From contig JAUIJL010000026.1 of NCBI GenBank assembly GCA_030431255.1, positions 1 to 64,000 of the forward strand: a stretch of 64,000 nt of DNA, in the 5' to 3' direction. The DNA is from Thermoanaerobaculia bacterium (lineage in GTDB: Bacteria > Acidobacteriota > Thermoanaerobaculia > Multivoradales > J023). The position numbers were made by a program, and so were the translations under genes. Of this stretch, positions 12,401 through 19,502 are shown one piece after another (position 1 is the first letter of the stretch; every line of letters starts with the position of its first letter). The notes beneath the pieces were generated by a model. That model searched no databases, was not told the DNA's origin, and saw nothing but the letters and a program-made list of their open reading frames with translations.

Positions 12401-13145
12401 AGCCGGGCGGCCCGATCACCACCGTGGGGCTCATGGGCTCCGCCATGCGTTGCAGGAGCCGACGTCGATAGGGATCCCTCGCCCGACCGACTTTGGCGCC
12501 GCCGTCGGCGTCTTCGAAGCGCAACATCTCCGACTCGTCGATCCCCACGGTCTCGAGCACCTGCTCGCGCGGGCGACCGGCGCCCGCCCAATCCGGGGTC
12601 TGATCTCGCTGTTTCCGTAGCTTCGTCCGCAGGTCCGGTCGGTCGAGCTCGAGGGGCACCAGCCTCAACCGATCCCGACGGGCGACCCGCAAATCATCCA
12701 GCAGCTCATCGGGTAGGCCGGTCAGGGCGTGGGCGAGGTGTGGGGTCAGCAGGCCGCGTAGATTCGATGCGTCATCCACGGGTAGCCACAGGAACGGCAT
12801 CAGCGGCGGGTAAACGATGCGCTGCCGTCGATCGGCACCGGTCTCCACGGATTCGATCACCATGGACAGATCGCCGCTCAGCTTGCGGCGGTTTTCTCCC
12901 TTCAGCTGAAGCTCCAACGGCACTTTTTCGAGACGCATCTGTTTGGCCGTTCGAAACGCGGCCAAGTCCAAGGCCGGGGCCTTCCGCACCTGGCGCTGCA
13001 TCTGCGATTCGAGCCGACGGTGGAGGCGGTTGATGTGGCGGGCCGATACTCGAACCGCCAGATCCGTACCGAGGCCGAGGGTATACCAGCACAGCTCGAC
13101 GCCGATCCGACGCTCGAAAACCCATACCTTCCAAGAGAAATTCAT
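9486..13145 (-). CDS. Divergent Clp/Hsp100-like double AAA+ ATPase with PCRF-like C-terminus, second gene
   Basis: 1219 residues. The ATG at 13145 sits in an ATGA overlap with the stop of the gene upstream. N-terminal module 1-190 is unrecognised. D1: GPPGCGKST (245), GMSYVGEWEQ (291), Walker B LWIEDL (320). D2: GPTGTGKTE (532), VLMDEIEKAHP (597), LTSNLG, PELHNRIDR and GARALKRYL are intact; where ClpB has GYVG there is SQRPEG, so the D2 pore tyrosine is missing. After D2 comes a helical charged stretch (about 830-890) and then residues 940-1050, which match by eye the beta-strand order of release-factor PCRF domains (RHVVLRLQGLALGARFAGEV). No GGQ motif follows. The C-terminal 40 residues hold five-residue VEQE-type repeats encoded by 15-bp units (9526-9600). 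Confidence 0.85.
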   Translation of the reverse strand: MNFSWKVWVFERRIGVELCWYTLGLGTDLAVRVSARHINRLHRRLESQMQRQVRKAPALDLAAFRTAKQMRLEKVPLELQLKGENRRKLSGDLSMVIESVETGADRRQRIVYPPLMPFLWLPVDDASNLRGLLTPHLAHALTGLPDELLDDLRVARRDRLRLVPLELDRPDLRTKLRKQRDQTPDWAGAGRPREQVLETVGIDESEMLRFEDADGGAKVGRARDPYRRRLLQRMAEPMSPTVVIGPPGCGKSTLIRHLALDLMTEDGFFVHRELNRCRRIWRLAGRRLIAGMSYVGEWEQRCLDLFDEIRELRRQGRKPILWIEDLAAFGRIGRSRESERCLADVLRGPVTRGELAVVGESSAEAWQILEEETPAFAALFRPLWVRPTRDDEALGLLLHRARHQELEASLSFEPSAFRVLVETAGAVFGRDAHPGRSLDLMHSLGEEAVWTEDSSRPVDGSAVVRRLAAETGLPAVLLEPERPLKPSEVEERLAAGIKGQSEAVAAVRGLIATLKAGLAESRRPYGVFLFTGPTGTGKTELTKYLATWLYGRPDRLLRLDMGEHGDPWSTSRLIGDSQRPEGLLTEAVRRQPFSVVLMDEIEKAHPSVLNLLLQVFDEGRLTDAAGRAADFSHTVIVLTSNLGADGSSRVGFGSDPEAVAHDARRAVEAHFPPELHNRIDRVVTFRPLTPEVARAIASAELERLLGRRGLRDRGAVVTVDPSVEERVAKEGFDAGQGARALKRYLDRHVAGALAAELASRPPSGRMWIRLFAPETPRHPSTPFEVRIQSLDEAPPLAGSSVLEEVMDASPSRRGELVLRPLIDRLSRLLDGKVDVERAHATALRSQASDLRAGLDELWAVLEQMFEDAQKEADRLYPDEGELLEEEQRPRADKRRGGFVEPTGQRALARGLRVGERHALRPDDLVAMAAETHLLATAVATSPLDLQTEVVMELSIVGDGEDPGGIADRLSTPPPSLMTWLVDAYLRERTVSLVEFAAEGKSMQQGTSRSELFEALARRPRHVVLRLQGLALGARFAGEVGTHELVSGRRASELVGLRVHLTGGAATDAETDRGHVLSYLSKIESSRVEYLAALRAGRPPKEPDPERPLPLIRRIYFDPWSKASEGWQPVDGDPLGQRDAAECRVEDFRLCREQRLRTRHLADALQPLRLRLQTWEPRLRPQAVEQETVEQEGVEQENAEQEDAEQEDRAAREYGEGLDG

Positions 13146-16100
13146 CGCCTGGAGCCCCCCTTCGACGCCCGACCTTTCGCAGCGGCCGCCTCGAAAAGAC
13201 TCGACCACAAGGCCTTACCTCGGCTGAGCTCGGGAAAACGCTCGAATCGCATGAGCACCCTGGCCACCACCACTTCGAGCTGTCTCCAATAATCGGCCGG
13301 CGACACCCTAAGAGGGGTTCCGTCCACCAGGGAGACGGTCTCCGCCTTGAAGTCGTAAGTCCGCTCCGCGGCCTCCGCGTTGAGCTCCTGGACGGGCACG
13401 GGCCGCCCCGCGTCCAAAGCTCGGAGATGGGGCCGAAGCTCCGCGGCCAGCGAGTCGAACACCAATCTCCGGACCCGCAAATGAGCAGTGGTGTCGGCAT
13501 CGGGTCCGATGTGTTTGAATCGCTGGAGCCCACCCTCCACCGCCAACCACGAGCCGGCCTCCGGCCCCTGGGCTTCGAGCACCAAACCCCGGAAGCTCCG
13601 CTGAGCATCGAGCACCCGATCCACCAACTCGTCGCCGCTGATCGGCGGCCGCTCGAGGGCGTCTTTGGAAGCTTCCACCGGCCACCCCTTGAGCTGCCAG
13701 CCCAACGACTCGGCCTTGGGCACAAGACCCGGACACCACAGATCCAAGGCGCGGTGGCCGTCGGGCTCGTCCAGCAGCAGGGTGACGGTATTGCGCGGCG
13801 GCTCCAGGGCGAGCAGGGCCGCCGGAACGGCTTGCCACTCCCGCCGACGCCATGAGGGCAAGGGGGCGGTCCATACGTCCAGGGGCTCCCCGGCGAGATA
13901 GGCCACCAAAGCCAGCTCTTCCGCCTCCTCCACTTCCCCCAACAATTGGTCCAAAGGCTGCATGGCTGTGGTCAAGCGATGGAAGCGCTGGGTGAGCGCC
14001 GCCAGCTCCGCGCCGTCCTGCTGTTGATGCTGCTTCCGTTTGTGCTTCTGCTTCTTGCCGCTGAGCTGATGGATCTGACCCTGCACCAGCTCGATCTCCT
14101 CCCTGAGCTGGAGCAGCCGACCACCGTGGAGCCCGCGCTTCAACCGACGCCGAAACTTCTGCAGAAGCTTCATCGAATGGTCGCCTTCCCGAGGGGCGAC
14201 GTCGCGGCTCGGCACGAGCTCCAGCTTGAGCTTGCCGTGACGGCGAATCCGAGATTCCCCTCGGCTCGGTGAGCCCGGCGATTCGGGGACCGAGCCCGCG
14301 CCCGAATCCGAGTCCAGGCTCACCACCAAATCGTGCTCGGCACCCTCTCGGCCCAGCTCGGAAAGCCACTCGGCGATCGGCTCCACCAACCGCCGCTGCA
14401 GGTGTCGACGCAGGGCTCGGGCGCCGTTTTCCGGCTGGTAGGACCCCGCCGCCAGCCACGCCGTGGCCTCTGGATCGACCCGCAGCCGAATCCCTCGCTC
14501 CTCGAAACCCTGACGTCGCCCCAGGGCTTCGATCTGCAAAGCCGCGACCCGGGTCAGCTGCTCCGGGCTCAAGGGCTCGAAGGCGATGATGCGATCCAAA
14601 CGGTTGACCAGCTCCGGCCGAAAATGTCGCTGCACCTGCTCCTCGTAGAAGGCCCGGCTCGACGACGGAGCGGCCGAGCTGAAGCCCGTGCGCAAGGAGC
14701 GCCTTTCCGTGGCGCCCAAATTCGAGGTCAAAATAATCAGGCAGTTGTGAAAGTAAGCGGTGCGTCCCTTGGCGTCGGACAGGCGACCCTCGCCGAAGAC
14801 TTGCAAGAGCAGATCAAATACCGAGTCGTGGGCTTTTTCGATTTCATCGAGCAACAACACGGAGAAGGGGTGTCGACGAATTCTTCGGGTCAACAAACCC
14901 TCCTCCTGCGCGCTGCCGCGGATCAGGCGGTCCGCGGACCAGGCGTCGGCGTATTCGCTCATGTCGAAGCGCACGATTCTGCCCTGTGCATCTCCTCCCT
15001 GTGCATCTCTTCCCTGTGCATCGCTTGTTTCAGACCCACCGGCCCCGGATCCCCCCGCACCGTAGAGCAGCCGCGCCAAGGATCGGGCGGCTTGAGTTTT
15101 GCCCACGCCCGTGGGCCCGACGAAGAGCAGAACCGACAACGGACGCCCCTGGGGTTGCAGGCGCGCCTTCACCGAGCACAGTGCTTTCGAAAGGCGGTCC
15201 ACGGCTTCCTGCTGACCGATCAGATCCCTTTGCAAACCACGGCGCAGGGTGTCGAGCTTGAGGGGCTCTTGGTCCCTCAACAACATCTCGGGGATGCCGG
15301 TTATCTCGCTCAGCCCCCGATGGATGAGCTCTCCGTCGAGCAGCGGTAGGTCTCCCTCGGAGCTCGGTCCCAAACCCGCCGCCAGCTCGTCGGCAATTTG
15401 AATCGCTTGGCCCGGCAGGCGGCCGTAGGGGAAGTAACGGGTCACCAAGTCGACGAACGCATCCACGGTTCGACGATCGTCGAATCGGGCGACGGCGGTA
15501 GATATCGATTTGGTCTTTGAAGCTTTGCCGGATCGGGTCGATTTACCCTTTGGGGCTTTCGCGGCGTCGGCGCGCGCGACCAGCAGCTTGGCGGTAAGCT
15601 CAGCCGAGAGGGCCGGCAGATTCACCGTGTGCAACAGGGAGAAGAAGCCGGCATGGCTGCGCGACAGGGCGTCGAGGCGGGAAGGCTCCATCTCGGCCAC
15701 CACCCGGACCCGCTCTTGCTCCAGCCAGGGTCGGATCATGCCCGCAATCCCCAGGCGGCCGCCGCGGTCGCTGAGCAGCTCCTCCAGGTTGTCGAAGTAG
15801 AGCAAGACATCGAGCCGCTCGGCCGCGGCCATCACTTTCTGCACCCGCTCCTCCAGCTGGCCGACCATGGACTGTCCGGCCATCAGCTGGGTGCCGGAGG
15901 TGGCGAGCATTTTTCGGTCGCCATCCACCAGGGCGCCGATCAACGAGGATTTGCCCACACCGCTCTCACCCACGACCACCATCGAATGGCGACGTTTGCC
16001 GTTGAGCAAGGCGAGCAGCTGCCGCTCTTCTTTGTCCCGGCTCTGGCGGTATCCGTGAGCGGGCTCGTCCAGGAATGCTCCCACGCTGGACAAGAACCGC

Positions 16101-16675
16101 CGATCCAGGTCCTGGCGGTGCTTCCGGCGACGGGTCGAGGCCGCACCCGCCGAGCTCAGCTCCGGTCGATCCACTTGGATTCGAAGGATGTCCAACCGAA
16201 CATCGGATTGGGACATGAGCTCCAACAGGCGACACCCGGGCTCACCGTCGGCGCCGAGGGCCCGGCGCAGCTCATCTTGCGCCCGGTCTTCCAGATCTTC
16301 CCGGCGTCGCAGATGAAAGGTGAGGCCGTGCAGCAGGGGACTGACGGTCAGCACCTTGATCCAATGGTTTCGGCCGTCGGGAACTTTCAGCATCGGCAAG
16401 CGGAATTCGATCCGCGAATCCCGACGCGGGCCCACGTTCTCACCCTCGAGCTCCACGGACACCCACGCCAGCTCACCGCTCACATCCAGGAACGGCGCCA
16501 GCCGATCGGCGGCGAGCTCGCTCAGGTGATCCGCCAAGCCACGGCTCAGATCGTCCAACACCCGATCGTCGTCACCGTAGACCGCCAGCTCGGGATCCGC
16601 CGCCGGATAGGCCAGCGCATGGCCGGAGCCCAGCTCATGGATGACCGTCAGAACCTCAAACGACAGGCTGCTCAT
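13142..16675 (-). CDS. Divergent Clp/Hsp100-like double AAA+ ATPase with coiled coil and PCRF-like C-terminus, first gene
   Basis: 1177 residues from an ATG at 16675 preceded by GAGGGAG. Residues 1-180 form an unrecognised alpha/beta module shared in layout with the two following genes. D1: GESGVGKSS (236), QSMVGQLEER (268; pore aromatic replaced by Met), Walker B LLYFDN (292). D2: GPTGVGKTQ (520), LLLDEIEKAH (607), LTSNLGA, RPELVNRLDR and GARALRR are intact; GYVG is absent. Between Walker A and the next strand is an insert with DAQGR repeats (15-bp units, 14983-15027). Residues about 835-930 are a very basic helical coil, followed at 955-1070 by a PCRF-like segment (NTVTLLLDEPDGHRAL ... GLVLEAQGPEAGSWLAVEGG) without a GGQ domain. 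The order coil then PCRF copies release factors. Function unknown; the architecture suggests a ribosome- or nascent-chain-linked unfoldase. Confidence 0.85.
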   Translation of the reverse strand: MSSLSFEVLTVIHELGSGHALAYPAADPELAVYGDDDRVLDDLSRGLADHLSELAADRLAPFLDVSGELAWVSVELEGENVGPRRDSRIEFRLPMLKVPDGRNHWIKVLTVSPLLHGLTFHLRRREDLEDRAQDELRRALGADGEPGCRLLELMSQSDVRLDILRIQVDRPELSSAGAASTRRRKHRQDLDRRFLSSVGAFLDEPAHGYRQSRDKEERQLLALLNGKRRHSMVVVGESGVGKSSLIGALVDGDRKMLATSGTQLMAGQSMVGQLEERVQKVMAAAERLDVLLYFDNLEELLSDRGGRLGIAGMIRPWLEQERVRVVAEMEPSRLDALSRSHAGFFSLLHTVNLPALSAELTAKLLVARADAAKAPKGKSTRSGKASKTKSISTAVARFDDRRTVDAFVDLVTRYFPYGRLPGQAIQIADELAAGLGPSSEGDLPLLDGELIHRGLSEITGIPEMLLRDQEPLKLDTLRRGLQRDLIGQQEAVDRLSKALCSVKARLQPQGRPLSVLLFVGPTGVGKTQAARSLARLLYGAGGSGAGGSETSDAQGRDAQGGDAQGRIVRFDMSEYADAWSADRLIRGSAQEEGLLTRRIRRHPFSVLLLDEIEKAHDSVFDLLLQVFGEGRLSDAKGRTAYFHNCLIILTSNLGATERRSLRTGFSSAAPSSSRAFYEEQVQRHFRPELVNRLDRIIAFEPLSPEQLTRVAALQIEALGRRQGFEERGIRLRVDPEATAWLAAGSYQPENGARALRRHLQRRLVEPIAEWLSELGREGAEHDLVVSLDSDSGAGSVPESPGSPSRGESRIRRHGKLKLELVPSRDVAPREGDHSMKLLQKFRRRLKRGLHGGRLLQLREEIELVQGQIHQLSGKKQKHKRKQHQQQDGAELAALTQRFHRLTTAMQPLDQLLGEVEEAEELALVAYLAGEPLDVWTAPLPSWRRREWQAVPAALLALEPPRNTVTLLLDEPDGHRALDLWCPGLVPKAESLGWQLKGWPVEASKDALERPPISGDELVDRVLDAQRSFRGLVLEAQGPEAGSWLAVEGGLQRFKHIGPDADTTAHLRVRRLVFDSLAAELRPHLRALDAGRPVPVQELNAEAAERTYDFKAETVSLVDGTPLRVSPADYWRQLEVVVARVLMRFERFPELSRGKALWSSLFEAAAAKGRASKGGSRR

Positions 16676-16759
16676 GCATCTCCCTCGCCATCTCCATGCC
16701 TCCGATCCCCTAGCCGGCCCGGCAAGCTCGCCGCCTCCGTCGCGAGGGCTCGAATCGCC

Positions 16760-17764
16760 TCAGGGCACCCGCAGGACCAGCTTGCCCCAAACCCCACCCT
16801 TCCGCAGCCGATCATAGGCCTCGGCAATGCGCTCGAAGGGCAAGATGTCGTCGATGACCGGTCGAAGGCGGCCGTCGTCCAAACGGGGTCCGGCAAAACC
16901 CATGAATTCCTCGACCGCCCGCGCCTTTTCCGACCTGGATCGAGACCTCAACACCGAGCCCTGGATCCGGATCCGACGCCGGAGCACGTCGCCCAAATCT
17001 ATGTCCGTCGAGTTGCCGGCGAGGATACCCACGAGCACACAACGGCCTCGACGCCCCAACGCCCCGAGCCGCGGTCCAAGGTCCTGGCCGCCGGCCAAGT
17101 CCATGATCAGGTCCACACCCCGGCCGCCGTTGGCGGCTCGGGCATCGGTCACCAGCCGCTCGCCGAGCACCATGGGCTCGACCTCAGCCAGCTCCCTCAA
17201 ACGTTCCAAGCGCTCGAGGGATCGTCCAGCGACCAGCACTTTGGCCCCGAGCTCGGCCGCCAGCTGAACCGCAAACGTGCCCACCCCCGAAGCGGCGGCG
17301 ACGATCAACACGGTTTGCCCGGCGGTGAGCTCCCCTTCGATCACCAAATTCACCCATGAGGTCAGGCCGACCTCCGGCAGCGCCGCCGCCTGCTCAAAGC
17401 TCAATCCATTGGGAATCGGCATCAGCTGCCCCACGGGCACAGCCACTTTCTGGGCGTGTCCGCCCCCCGCCAGCAGCGCCATCACCCGATCTCCCGCCTT
17501 ATAACCCGGCCCGTCTCCCGCCGTGTGGCCGTCCGTAGCCGGACCCAACGCTTCGATCTCTCCCGAGCACTCCAGGCCGGGAATCTCACTCTCGCCGGAC
17601 GGTGGCGGGTAGAGACCTCGAAGCTGCAAAAGGTCGGCTCGGTTCAGGGCCGTAGCCCGGACCCGGACGAGCGCCTCCCCCGGACCCGGCACGGGATCGG
17701 GGTGCTCCACCAGGGTCGGCTGCCGATCACCGGCATCACGATCTACGGGTCTAAGGGCTAGCAT
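16760..17764 (-). CDS. MDR-family NAD(P)H quinone oxidoreductase (PIG3-like)
   Basis: 334 residues, start ATG 17764 behind a strong GGAGG site. It follows the medium-chain dehydrogenase/reductase pattern without structural zinc: VRVRATALNRADLLQLRGLYPP and IPGLECSGEIEALGP in the GroES-like domain, then AAASGVGTFAVQLAAELGAKV as the nucleotide-binding Rossmann glycine motif, and DLAGGQDLGPRLGALGRRGRCVLVGI. The NRADLLQRxGxYPPP signature is characteristic of the TP53I3/PIG3 and zeta-crystallin-like quinone oxidoreductases, which reduce quinones with NADPH. It lies 84 bp upstream of the first Clp-like gene on the same strand, so it may be cotranscribed with it, though a functional link is not evident. 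Confidence 0.9.
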   Translation of the reverse strand: MLALRPVDRDAGDRQPTLVEHPDPVPGPGEALVRVRATALNRADLLQLRGLYPPPSGESEIPGLECSGEIEALGPATDGHTAGDGPGYKAGDRVMALLAGGGHAQKVAVPVGQLMPIPNGLSFEQAAALPEVGLTSWVNLVIEGELTAGQTVLIVAAASGVGTFAVQLAAELGAKVLVAGRSLERLERLRELAEVEPMVLGERLVTDARAANGGRGVDLIMDLAGGQDLGPRLGALGRRGRCVLVGILAGNSTDIDLGDVLRRRIRIQGSVLRSRSRSEKARAVEEFMGFAGPRLDDGRLRPVIDDILPFERIAEAYDRLRKGGVWGKLVLRVP

Positions 17765-18229
17765 AGGACCTCCAAAAGTCCGAAATCGAGCGCGATCGGC
17801 GCAGAGAAGAAAGAAGCTCCGAAGACGCAGGTCGTGATGTTAACCCGGCCACCTTGGGCGAGAGGACGGCTCGTCCCCCGGAGCTGCGTCCCACCCCTGA
17901 GAGGGTGACGGTTGGTACAGATCCGGTCTGCAACCTGAGAAATGCCGGCATGAATTTCGTAATTTTTACGTAGATGTAGAAGGAGAAGGTCGAGAAATCT
18001 CGCTTTCTTTATATGAGCAACGAAGTATTTGTCCGGAATTATGGCAAATCTACCTTAAAAATTTGACTCCGACCCCCCTGGGGGACGAAGATGAAGTAAG
18101 ACATATCGCGACATCGTCGAAGATGCCACCTGAGAACAACAATGAACACCCCTACAAGACCCGACTTGCGAGACGGGTCAAAGACTCTCACGAACGGCTG
18201 ATCTCGATGGGCGATTCTGGAGCTTGAAG
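17765..18229. other. Intergenic region between divergent genes
   Basis: A 465-bp divergent promoter region with lower GC around 17955-18060 than its surroundings. It should hold the promoters of the leftward oxidoreductase/Clp-like unit and of the rightward gene at 18230. I see a short CCCCCTGGGGG palindrome near 18075 but no convincing -35/-10 pair, and no RNA gene. Confidence 0.4.
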
Positions 18230-19363
18230 ATGAACCCCGAAATATACGCTGCCGTGCTTTCCTTCCTCGGGCAATCGGCACCGCCCCAGGCGGCCGCCGC
18301 GCCGGAACGCCGCAGCTCCTCGAAAACGAGGGCGTTTCGTATTGCCCGCGCGCGCGATGAGCGCACGAAAGAAGAAGCGCCGGTGGAAGACCAAGAAAAC
18401 GAATCCCTGCGGGTTGCCTTGGAACAGCGAGAGATCGTCACCAGGGCGGCTTCCAAGAGCTGGGGTTATCTCCGTCACCAAGCCAGGATGAGCAGCAACG
18501 CGGTTCCGTTCTCGGATCCCATCCAAGGGGGCGATCCCCTGATGTCGGCGGTGGCGCTCAAGTGGATGGTCAGCTCGGACGAGAAAATCCGCGACCATCT
18601 GCTCGGCCGGCTGCCCGAGCAATTGATCCCCGAGAGCCGACCGGTCACCCAGGATCAGCTGGACCGAGCCGTCCACTGGCTGATGGCCTTCTGGCGTAGC
18701 GGACGTCTCAGCATTCCAAGACTCTGCGAATACGGTCGTCGATTGCTGAAGCTGGTGCAGGAGAACGGCAGCTCCGGCAAATCCCCGGCCTGGGACGTCG
18801 GGGTTTCCGCCCATTTGCTCGAGCCGATCCTGCTCGCCGCTCGCTACAGCTCGAGCGATGAGCCGGATGAGACGGCTCAGGCGCTTTTGCGTCAAGTTGA
18901 GCAGCATCTCATCTCCCAGAAATACCTCGACGGCAGCCATTTCTACCCGTTGCCGGAAGTTTTCCTCTGCCAGGTCAGCGAGGTTTGGCGCCAAACCACG
19001 CCCCTCTCGGCCTCCCTTCGTAAACCCTTGGAGGCCGCCGTTCGCGACCGCTGGTGGTCGAGCGCGGGACCGGTGCGGGAACCCCTGCACCGCCGGGCTC
19101 TAGCCCTGGCCGCGTTGATCACCGCCGCCGAGAATTTGCACCTGAGCGAGGTCAACCTCAATCGTGCTCGGCAAGAGCTCGCTCGGCTACAGAGTGTGGA
19201 AGGCGCCTTCTCCCCGTCCCCCTATCGCCGGCTGCACGGCTCCTATTTGGGAACCCGGGTGACCACCACCATGTTCGCGGTGCGCGCCTTGGAGGGACAA
19301 CCCCGCACCGGCGGCTGGGGCCCCGGACGTCAATGGTCCGCCGGGAGCTGCGGCGACCGCTGA
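18230..19363 (+). CDS. Protein of unknown function
   Basis: 377 residues from an ATG at 18230 with GGAG seven bases upstream; a TTG two codons earlier is the alternative. No signal peptide or membrane segment is evident. Residues 15-70 are charged and low in order (PERRSSSKTR, ERTKEEAPVEDQEN). The remainder is mostly helical and repetitive in feel, with several paired-helix segments (SRPVTQDQLDRAVHWLMAF, LHRRALALAALITAAEN) and a final DGSHF/YRRLHGSYLGTRVTTTMF stretch that recalls alpha/alpha-toroid (terpenoid-cyclase-like) proteins, a weak resemblance only. No catalytic motif is recognised. It stands alone between a divergent unit and the molybdoenzyme gene 139 bp downstream. Confidence 0.65.
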   Translation: MNPEIYAAVLSFLGQSAPPQAAAAPERRSSSKTRAFRIARARDERTKEEAPVEDQENESLRVALEQREIVTRAASKSWGYLRHQARMSSNAVPFSDPIQGGDPLMSAVALKWMVSSDEKIRDHLLGRLPEQLIPESRPVTQDQLDRAVHWLMAFWRSGRLSIPRLCEYGRRLLKLVQENGSSGKSPAWDVGVSAHLLEPILLAARYSSSDEPDETAQALLRQVEQHLISQKYLDGSHFYPLPEVFLCQVSEVWRQTTPLSASLRKPLEAAVRDRWWSSAGPVREPLHRRALALAALITAAENLHLSEVNLNRARQELARLQSVEGAFSPSPYRRLHGSYLGTRVTTTMFAVRALEGQPRTGGWGPGRQWSAGSCGDR

Positions 19364-19372
19364 CGCTTGGGT

Positions 19373-19432
19373 CTCCGGCAGACCGGCCTCCGGCGGACCA
19401 GTCTCTGGCAGACCGGCCTCTGGAAGACCTCT
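19373..19432. repeat. Four 15-bp tandem repeats
   Basis: Four imperfect 15-bp units (19373, 19388, 19403, 19418) with consensus CTCYGGCAGACCGGC, directly after the stop of the gene at 19363. It is one of six 15-bp tandem arrays in the window and one of two in non-coding sequence. Confidence 0.85.
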
Positions 19433-19502
19433 GACTCCGTCCCGCACAGGTTTGGATTGGACCGGGTAGAATGGACCGAGTTTCCATTCGCCAGGAGCCG
19501 AC

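Noticed and set aside
15629-17359. A 576-codon open frame crossing the first Clp-like gene and the oxidoreductase
   Set aside because: It spans two well-supported genes on the opposite strand and shows no recognisable domain.
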